A DNA stretch of 64,000 nt, taken from NCBI RefSeq assembly GCF_036248275.1, contig NZ_CP109181.1:7936001-8000000 (forward strand), read 5' to 3'. Below the pieces are notes generated by a model that saw nothing but the letters and a program-made list of their open reading frames with translations, had not been told where the DNA came from and made no database searches. The translations under genes and the position numbers were made by a program. Below, piece after piece: positions 58,211-64,000 of the stretch. Positions within the stretch are counted from its first letter, which is position 1, and every line of letters begins with the position of its first letter. Origin of the DNA: Streptomyces sp. NBC_01716. GTDB lineage: Bacteria; Actinomycetota; Actinomycetes; Streptomycetales; Streptomycetaceae.

Positions 58211-60640
58211 ATGTCTGAGCTGTCCCGACGACACGTCCTGGCCGTGGCCGGAGCATCCGCGGCGGCGACCGCGCTGAGTACCGGAGTCGCGCAGGCGGCA
58301 ATCGGTGCGGCGGACACCACCGCGCCGTCGGCCACCGGGACCGGAACTCACCCGATGCGGTTGTGGTACCAGGCCCCGGCGGCGGAGTGGCTGGAGGCAC
58401 TGCCGGTCGGCAACGGCCGGATCGGCGCCATGGTCTTCGGCGGAACGGACACCGAACGGCTCCAGCTCAACGAGGACAGCGTGTGGGCCGGCGGTCCGCA
58501 CGATTACATCCGTCCCGGCGCAGGGGAGCACCTGGACGAGATCCGCCGCCTGGTCGTGGAGGAGAAGTGGAACCAGGCGCAGCGGCTGATCGACACCAAG
58601 TTCATCGGCAGCCCCTCGGAGCAGGTTGCCTACCAGGTGCTCGGCGATCTCGAACTCGCCTTCACCGGAACCGGCGAGGTGACCGACTACGAACGTGAGC
58701 TGGACCTGGAGACCGCGGTCGCCCGCACCAGCTACACGCGCGGCGGCGTACGCCATGTGCGCGAGGTCTTCGCCAGCACCCCCGACCAGGTCGTCGTCGT
58801 GCGGATGACCACGGACACTCCAGGGAGTATCGGGTTCACCACTCGCTTCACCACCCCCCAACGGTCGACCGACTCCGCGGTGGACGCGCACACCGTCGCG
58901 CTCGATGGAGTCAGCGGCGACTGGTACGGCCTGCCCGGTTCCGTGCACTTCCGCGCACTGGCCCGTGCCGAGGCCGAGGGCGGACGGGTCTCCACCGACC
59001 AGGGGGCGCTGACCGTCGAGGGCGCCGACTCGGTCACCCTGCTGGTCGCCATGGCGACCAGCTACCGCAACTACCTCGATGCCGGCGCCGACCCGAAGGC
59101 CAGAGCCCGCCGCCACCTCGACCCGGCCGCGAAGCGAAGGTACGAGCACCTGCGCACCAGGCACGTGGCCGACTACCGGCGGCTGTTCTCCCGGGTCGGC
59201 ATCGACCTGGGCCCGTCGGAGCGCGCCGGCCTGCCCACCGACCAGCGCATCCCGCTCTTCGCCGACGGCAAGGACCCGCAGTTGGCCGCCCTCTACTTCC
59301 AGTACGGCCGCTACCTGCTGGCCTCCTGCTCCCGGTCGCCGGGGCAGCCCGCCAACCTCCAGGGCCTGTGGAACGACAGCCTGAACCCGGCCTGGGAATC
59401 CAAGTACACCGTCAACATCAACTTCGAGATGAACTACTGGCCCGCGGGGCCCGCCAACCTGGCGGAGTGCTGGGACCCCGCCGTGCAGATGGTCCACGAG
59501 CTGGCGGAGTCCGGCACCCGCACCGCCAAGGCGATGTACGACGCGCCGGGCTGGGTGTTGCACCACAACACGGACGGCTGGCGGGGAACCGCGCCGGTGG
59601 ACGCCGCGCAGTACGGCATGTGGCCGACCGGAGGCGCCTGGCTGTGCGTGATGCTCTGGGACCACTACCGCTTCACCGGTGAAACGGGCGCTCTGATCCG
59701 CAACTATCCGGTGATCAAGGGCGCGGTGGAGTTCTTCCTCGACACGCTGGTCGTGGACGCGAAGACCGGATGGCTCGTCACCAACCCCTCACAGTCCCCA
59801 GAGGTCACCCACCACCAGGACGAGGGCGAAAGCGTCAGTATCTGCGTCGGCCCCACCATGGACATGCAGCTCCTGCGCGACCTGTTCGACGCCTACCGGC
59901 AGGCCGCGAAGGTGCTGCACCGTGATGCCGGCTTCGTCGAACGGGTCTCCGAGATCCGCGACCGCCTCGCGCCCACGCGGATCGGCTACCTCGGCCAGAT
60001 CCAGGAGTGGCTGGAGGACTGGGAGGAGGCGGCGCTGGTGCGGAGCCGCCATGTCTCCCACCTGTACGGGGTGTTCCCGAGCGGGCAGATCAACCCGCGC
60101 ACGACCCCGGAACTCGCCGCGGCGGCGGTGAAGAGCCTGGAGCTGCGGGGAACGGCGGGGCAGGGCTGGTCCCTCGCCTGGAAGATCAACATGTGGGCCA
60201 GACTGCTGGAACCGGCGCGCGCCTACAAGCACCTGTCGGACCTGCTCACCCCGGCGCGCACGGCCCCCAACCTCTTCGACCTGCACCCGCCGTTCCAGAT
60301 CGACGGCAACTTCGGCGGCGTCTCCGGCATCACCGAGATGCTGCTGCAGAGCCACGCCGACGAGATTGACCTCCTGCCGGCGCTGCCCGAGGCATGGCCC
60401 ACCGGATCCTTCCGCGGACTGCGCTCCCGCGGTGGCTTCGAGGTCGACCTCGCGTGGACGGCCGACGGGATCACGCACGTCGAGATCCGCTCCCTGCTCG
60501 GCAACCCGGTGCGTGTCCGCACCCCGCACCCGGTGGACGTCGAGGGCGCCGGGGCCGACCGCCCCGAGGAGTGCGTGGTGTCCTTCGACACTCGCCGGGG
60601 CGGCCGGTACCGTCTGACCGCCGCGAAGACGGGTCGCTGA
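58211..60640 (+). CDS. Secreted GH95 glycosidase (alpha-L-fucosidase / alpha-L-galactosidase type)
   Basis: An 809-residue GH95 enzyme with a Tat-type signal (RRHVLAVAGASAAATAL). PMRLWYQAPAAEWLEALPVGNGRIGAMVFGG starts the N-terminal beta domain. The catalytic alpha/alpha-barrel carries NLQGLWNDSLNPAWESKYTVNINFEMNYWPA with the family Asn pair. PSQSPE follows in the active-site region and FQIDGNFGGVSGITEMLLQSH near the end. GH95 enzymes are inverting alpha-1,2-L-fucosidases or alpha-L-galactosidases, which ties the neighbouring clusters to L-fucose-like sugars. Confidence 0.93.
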   Translation: MSELSRRHVLAVAGASAAATALSTGVAQAAIGAADTTAPSATGTGTHPMRLWYQAPAAEWLEALPVGNGRIGAMVFGGTDTERLQLNEDSVWAGGPHDYIRPGAGEHLDEIRRLVVEEKWNQAQRLIDTKFIGSPSEQVAYQVLGDLELAFTGTGEVTDYERELDLETAVARTSYTRGGVRHVREVFASTPDQVVVVRMTTDTPGSIGFTTRFTTPQRSTDSAVDAHTVALDGVSGDWYGLPGSVHFRALARAEAEGGRVSTDQGALTVEGADSVTLLVAMATSYRNYLDAGADPKARARRHLDPAAKRRYEHLRTRHVADYRRLFSRVGIDLGPSERAGLPTDQRIPLFADGKDPQLAALYFQYGRYLLASCSRSPGQPANLQGLWNDSLNPAWESKYTVNINFEMNYWPAGPANLAECWDPAVQMVHELAESGTRTAKAMYDAPGWVLHHNTDGWRGTAPVDAAQYGMWPTGGAWLCVMLWDHYRFTGETGALIRNYPVIKGAVEFFLDTLVVDAKTGWLVTNPSQSPEVTHHQDEGESVSICVGPTMDMQLLRDLFDAYRQAAKVLHRDAGFVERVSEIRDRLAPTRIGYLGQIQEWLEDWEEAALVRSRHVSHLYGVFPSGQINPRTTPELAAAAVKSLELRGTAGQGWSLAWKINMWARLLEPARAYKHLSDLLTPARTAPNLFDLHPPFQIDGNFGGVSGITEMLLQSHADEIDLLPALPEAWPTGSFRGLRSRGGFEVDLAWTADGITHVEIRSLLGNPVRVRTPHPVDVEGAGADRPEECVVSFDTRRGGRYRLTAAKTGR

Positions 60641-60665
60641 CCCGGGGAAGCGGCGGAACGTCACG

Positions 60666-60815
60666 TCACACGGAGCCGGAAGCGGACCGTCGGTCGCGCA
60701 GCGGCATCCGTACCCGCATCGCGCCGTCGCCGCGGTTGTCCCACTGGAAGTAGGGCATCGCGGTGGCGGTCGCGGGGCAGCCGGAGTCGTCGCTCGCCGG
60801 GCCGCCGAGCGTGCG
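60666..60815 (-). pseudogene. C-terminal remnant of a GH127-type glycosidase gene
   Basis: The minus-strand frame GGPASDDSGCPATATAMPYF continues QWDNRGDGAMRVRMPLR and then a short tail. It matches the C-terminal end of GH127 beta-L-arabinofuranosidase-like proteins, which typically read AIPYYAWANRGPGAMRVW. An in-frame TAG at 60816-60818 ends the homology upstream. Everything 5' is missing. Confidence 0.7.
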
Positions 60816-60842
60816 CTACGGCAGCCCCGCCTGTGGGCGCCG

Positions 60843-61040
60843 GTGACCGCCACCGCCGGGGTCCGCAGCGTGATGGCCGCCACCGTGCCGCCGACGTCGG
60901 TTCGCCGGCCGGCCTGCACCACGGGCACCCTGGCCGCCCAGATGCTGCTGCAGGAGACCGACGCCCACGCGGGCGAGCACCGCCACCAACGTATCGTGCT
61001 GCAAGCGGAGTTGGTGGTCCGCAAGTCGAACCTGGCTTGA
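60843..61040 (+). pseudogene. C-terminal remnant of a LacI-family regulator gene
   Basis: The plus-strand frame reads VPPTSVRRP, then GTLAAQMLLQETDAH and HQRIVLQAELVVRKSNLA before the stop. This is the characteristic end of LacI/GalR effector domains (PPLTTVRQP, GRTAAELLL, VVLPTELVVRES). All DNA-binding and most effector sequence is gone. Its missing 5' end faces the missing 5' end of the GH127 remnant. Confidence 0.72.
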
Positions 61041-61080
61041 GAGCGGCGCGAGGAGCTGTCTGAAGAGCGCGCGATCGTCC

Positions 61081-61130
61081 GAAAGACCATCGGCGGCCTG
61101 GTCACCCGACCAGGCCGCCGATGGTCTTTC
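61081..61130. terminator. 50-bp near-perfect palindromic terminator
   Basis: A 22-bp perfect stem joins 61081-61102 (GAAAGACCATCGG then CGGCCTGGT) and 61109-61130, with a 6-base loop. It lies 18 bp beyond the stop of the minus-strand glycosidase remnant and 40 bp beyond the LacI remnant, so it is a bidirectional terminator for a convergent pair. Confidence 0.85.
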
Positions 61131-61147
61131 CGGTGCGGGGCGCCCTG

Positions 61148-62476
61148 TTACGCCTGCACGGTGCCCCGCCCGTACGGCACGATCCGTACCGGGCCGATGA
61201 GCCCGTAGTCCTGCCGTTTGCCGGCCCCGAACACTGACGGGCGGGCGACCCGCAGCCGGTTCAGGAGGGTCGTCGCCACCTCCGCCTCGATGGTGTTGGC
61301 GCCCCGCCGCAGCCGGGTGCCGAGGTCGGCGACCCGGGCGAGCTGGTCCAGCGGTGGCAGCTCGCGGCCGTTGACGAGTACGCGGAACGTATCGAAGACG
61401 CCGCCCAGGTGAAGCAGCGCGCCGTGCTCTTCGGACCAGTCGTCGCCCAGGACGACGGTGGTGCGGTAGCGGCCCACACCGGAGACGTCTTCCAGGCCGG
61501 GGATCTTCGACCAGGGCGCGAGGGCGTCCAGTTGGACGACGTGCTGCTCGTGGGCCGTCTCGGTGGCGCTCGCCCCGGGGCGCCAGTCGTCGACGGTCAG
61601 CGTCCAGGAGGTCAGCGCGACGGGCTGCGGTAGCGCGCCGATGACAGTGTTCGTCATCCGCCCGTCGTCGAACGTGGTGGTGTACGTTCCGGCGGCCGCG
61701 GCGCGCATTTCGAGGCGGCCCCCATCGCGCACGTGGAGGGAGTCGGCCTGCGTGGCGGTGGCGTGCCGTCGGGGGGTGTCCCGGGTGGGCCGGGCCGGCA
61801 CGACGACGGTGACCGCACCGGGCTCGAGGTCCACGGTGAGGCGGATGCGGCCGTCGCCGGTGCGGGTGTACAGGGCGATCGGGGTGAGCGTGCCCGTCCA
61901 CGGGTCGAGGCGGCGCGGGACCGCGCCCTTGACCCTGGTGGTGAGCGTGACGTCATGGGTGATGCGGGTACCGGTCGAACCCTTCTTGCTCACCGCGTCG
62001 TTGGCGAAATAGAACCAGTCGGCCTCGACGGTCGCGCGGTGGCTGTGCAGCAGCATGGACGACTGGGCGTACTCGACGTCGCGGCGCAGCCCGAGCGCGG
62101 CGATGGCCTCGGGCACGTTGGGGCGGTCGGCCACGATGTGGACCGACTTCAACTTGCCCAGGTCCGCAAGGAGTTGACGCAGCCGCGCGTCGCCGCCGGG
62201 GCGGGAGATGCCGGGGACGCGGGCGTTGGACCAGTCGCCGATGAGGATGATGGGCAGGCCGGCCTTCGCGTACGAGAGCAGCTTCTCGGCGACGCCCAGC
62301 TCCAGCGTGTGCTCCCGGCCGACCATGACGTCGCCGTCGACCACGAGGGCCTTGAGCGTCGGCCCGTCCGGCGCGAGGCGCCCGTCGCGTACGACGGCCG
62401 ACGGCAGATCGAGCAGGCGCGGGCTGAGGAACGTGTGCGTCCAGCCGACCGGTACGCCGCTCGTAGCGGAACGCGG
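61148..62476 (-). pseudogene. 5'-truncated GH106-like (alpha-L-rhamnosidase-type) glycosidase gene
   Basis: An open frame of about 440 codons encodes only the C-terminal part of a large glycosidase usually over 1000 residues. GWTHTFLSPRLLDLPSAVVR is near the break. EKLLSYAKAGLPIILIGDWS, VPEAIAALGLRRDVEYAQSS and WFYFANDA follow, then a GH2-type jelly roll (GVFDTFRVLVNGRELPPLDQ, NTIEAEVATTLLNRLRV). The family match is to GH106-like proteins of Streptomyces. The frame is closed by TAG at 62477-62479, exactly where homology ends, so no start or catalytic core exists. Confidence 0.75.
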
Positions 62477-62609
62477 CTACGCGACACCGGAAGAGGTACG
62501 CGCGGCCTTCGACGCGGGCGCGCACGCTGTCGTGGTGGGCTTGGCCATTGTGGCCCCGGTCTGGCTGACCGCCCGCTTCGCCGACGCGACGCAGGCGACC
62601 ACCCCGTAG
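62453..62609 (+). pseudogene. C-terminal remnant of nanE (N-acetylmannosamine-6-phosphate epimerase)
   Basis: The plus-strand frame reads GTPLVAERGYATPEEVRAAF, then DAGAHAVVVGLAIVAPVWLT and ARFADATQ, ending at a stop at 62609. It matches the end of NanE TIM barrels (PVVAEGRYxTPEEV, GAHAVVVGTAIT.P..IT.RF). The first about 170 residues are missing. It abuts the truncated glycosidase head to head at about 62460. Confidence 0.78.
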
Positions 62610-62738
62610 CCGGGCACCCGGGTCGGCCGGGGCCCTGCCCGAGGGGCTTCCGGCCGGGTTCACGTTCCGGCCGGATTGGCGTTCCCGACAGACCGACGTT
62701 CCCGACTGGCCCCGGCGTGGCGCCCAGGTCGCGGGCTT

Positions 62739-63365
62739 CTATGGACGGGGTGATATCTCGGTGACGTGGCTGATCTCGTCGGACAGGACGTCGTTCAGCG
62801 TGGCACGCGCCACCCTGGACCGCTCCATTGCGTCGGCCACCTCCTGACTGACCTCGTTCTCCTCCGCCTCGGGCGGCCGTACGGTCCGCCGCAGGATCTC
62901 CGCGCGTACCACCCGGGTCGCCTCGCGCAGGGCGGCCAGGAGCCGGGCGCGGGCCTCGGCCGCCTGTATGTCACCCTCCGCCACGCCCGGGGGAATGGGA
63001 ACGGACTGCGACAACGTTTCCATGGAATCCACCCAGGCACCGCTGAAGGCCAGCGAGATCCCGGCCTTGTGGGCTTCCGTACTGACTTGGGCGATCACGT
63101 CGTCGTACCGTTCGAGGTCCATCGGCCGACCGGCCTCGAGGTCCTGGACGGTCCGCTCCAGCGCGTCGATCCACGCGCGGCCGGTCACCCTGACGAGGAG
63201 CAGCCGGGCGGTCTCGCCCTCCCGCCAGAGGGCCAGCTTCTCGGCGTCCTTCTGTTCGACCTGCCTGCGGTGCAGCCGCAAGGGCCCGTAGACCGCCGCC
63301 AGTCCCGCGACGCCGGCGCCTCCCAGCGCCCCGAGGACCCCGAACCACACACTGCTGTCAGCCAT
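62739..63365 (-). CDS. Hypothetical membrane-anchored helical protein
   Basis: A 208-residue protein of unknown function. MADSSVWFGVLGALGGAGVAGLAAVYGPLRL gives one N-terminal membrane segment. The rest is mostly charged helix (VEQKDAEKLALWREGETARL, VQDLEAGRPMDLERYDDVIA, AAEARARLLAALREATRVV) typical of a cytoplasmic coiled region. ATG 63365 has GGGGAAG upstream. It is divergent from a protein-kinase gene; a functional link is possible but nothing in the sequence shows it. Confidence 0.65.
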   Translation of the reverse strand: MADSSVWFGVLGALGGAGVAGLAAVYGPLRLHRRQVEQKDAEKLALWREGETARLLLVRVTGRAWIDALERTVQDLEAGRPMDLERYDDVIAQVSTEAHKAGISLAFSGAWVDSMETLSQSVPIPPGVAEGDIQAAEARARLLAALREATRVVRAEILRRTVRPPEAEENEVSQEVADAMERSRVARATLNDVLSDEISHVTEISPRP

Positions 63366-63564
63366 TCTGCCCATTCTTCCCCACGCCGAGCCGTCTGGGC
63401 GAGGCGATGAGGCGGCGCTCCGCCAAAACGCCGCGCCTCCTTCCCGCCAGACCCCGCGCGGCGTGCACGGGGCAGGGTGATCCGCCAAATCCACTACGCC
63501 TGACGGGCGTTGGGTGTGCCGTGCGAGGATATGGGGGGTGTGCCGAGGTGAGAGGACAACACGG

Positions 63565-64000
63565 TTGCTGCGAGCACTGAGCGACGTGTCACCGAGGCGG
63601 ATCGGGCCCTTCACCGTTCTGGCGCGGATCGGGGCCGGAGGTATGGGGGATGTCTACCTGGCCACCCCGTCGCCCGGTGCTCCGGTGGACAGACTGGTGG
63701 CGGTGAAAACCGTACGCCGTGACCTGGCCGACGACCCTTCGTTCCGCCGCCGGTTCCGCCGTGAGGCGGCCCTGGCCGGCACCGTTGACAGCCCATACAC
63801 CGTCACACCGGTCGATGTCGACGCGGACGCCGACGTGCCCTGGATGGCTGTCGAGTACGTCGCGGGCCCCACCCTCGCCGAGGCGGTCCGGCGCGGGGGG
63901 CCGCTGCCACAGGACGCCGTCCGCAGGCTGGGCGCCCACCTCGCCGGGGCGTTGAGCGGGCTGCACGCGGCTGGGATCGTCCACCGGGACATCAAGCCCG
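63565..64000 (+). CDS. Ser/Thr protein kinase, N-terminal part (cut by window end)
   Basis: The visible 145 residues are the N-lobe and start of the catalytic loop of a Hanks-type (PknB-like) kinase. The glycine loop is ARIGAGGMGDVYLA, with Lys in LVAVKTVRRDL, Glu in FRREAALAG and the catalytic HRDIKP at the last bases of the window. TTG 63565 is the first possible start; GTG 63586, two codons before the conserved PRRIGPFTVL, is an alternative. The C-terminal sensor domain lies outside. Confidence 0.9.
   Translation, partial: MLRALSDVSPRRIGPFTVLARIGAGGMGDVYLATPSPGAPVDRLVAVKTVRRDLADDPSFRRRFRREAALAGTVDSPYTVTPVDVDADADVPWMAVEYVAGPTLAEAVRRGGPLPQDAVRRLGAHLAGALSGLHAAGIVHRDIKP

Noticed and set aside
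1..64000. CRISPR arrays, tRNA or rRNA genes
   Set aside because: No regularly spaced repeats, cloverleaf ends or conserved rRNA segments were recognised when reading both strands.

Overview
The window looks like a Streptomyces chromosome segment. Support comes from very high GC, frequent GTG/TTG starts, many 4-bp start/stop overlaps, DmdR/IdeR-type iron boxes, DUF6214- and LVIVD/DUF305-type genes, and an F420-type luciferase-like oxidoreductase. No ribosomal RNA, tRNA or CRISPR array was seen. Gene decay and small mobile elements increase to the right, as in an accessory chromosome-arm region.

Layout. 1-14.7 kb: the end of a TerD-family gene; a divergent zinc dehydrogenase / IlvD-Edd dehydratase pair; a BrkB-family membrane protein; a cold-shock-domain protein; an efeO-efeB-efeU iron-uptake operon behind an iron box; a two-domain molbindin; and small housekeeping or stress genes. 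The last group includes a TetR/SDR divergent pair with three phased operators, a lactonase and a CbiX-like protein. 14.7-21.2 kb: a BadF-type sugar kinase with a degraded inverted ung fragment in front of it, intact ung, an alpha/beta-hydrolase pseudogene, an AraC regulator, and two hemerythrin paralogues enclosing an F420-type oxidoreductase and an amidase pseudogene. 21.2-29 kb: an Asp-box repeat protein, an aldo/keto reductase, a ferredoxin-NADP reductase-like enzyme, a DUF305 lipoprotein divergent from an LVIVD secreted protein, and a TetR regulator. 29-30.9 kb: no intact gene; two strong palindromes and a dead NB-ARC ATPase gene.

30.9-61 kb is dominated by sugar catabolism. A first cluster (30.9-41.2 kb) holds a DUF4432 epimerase-like protein, an SDR, a CoA-transferase, a signal-less solute-binding-like protein, an enoyl-CoA hydratase, an FAH-family enzyme, LacI, ThuA, an enolase-superfamily sugar-acid dehydratase and a FadR/GntR regulator. 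A second cluster (41.6-57.3 kb) holds a paralogous dehydratase, a 2-hydroxyacid dehydrogenase, an aldose dehydrogenase-like AKR, an unclassified six-hairpin-like enzyme, an ABC sugar importer, a rhamnose/fucose-type mutarotase, two secreted beta-helix proteins and a regulator. That regulator has an IS630-transposase DNA-binding domain fused to a GntR/FCD protein. The second cluster is enclosed by two identical, inverted 149-bp MITE-like elements. A GH95 alpha-L-fucosidase-type enzyme lies just outside. Together these suggest uptake and non-phosphorylating oxidation of a 6-deoxyhexose such as L-fucose or L-rhamnose. This is an inference from families.

60.6-62.7 kb is a graveyard: C-terminal remnants of GH127, LacI, a GH106-like glycosidase and NanE form two head-to-head deletion scars. 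The window ends in a hypothetical membrane-anchored protein and the start of a Ser/Thr protein kinase.
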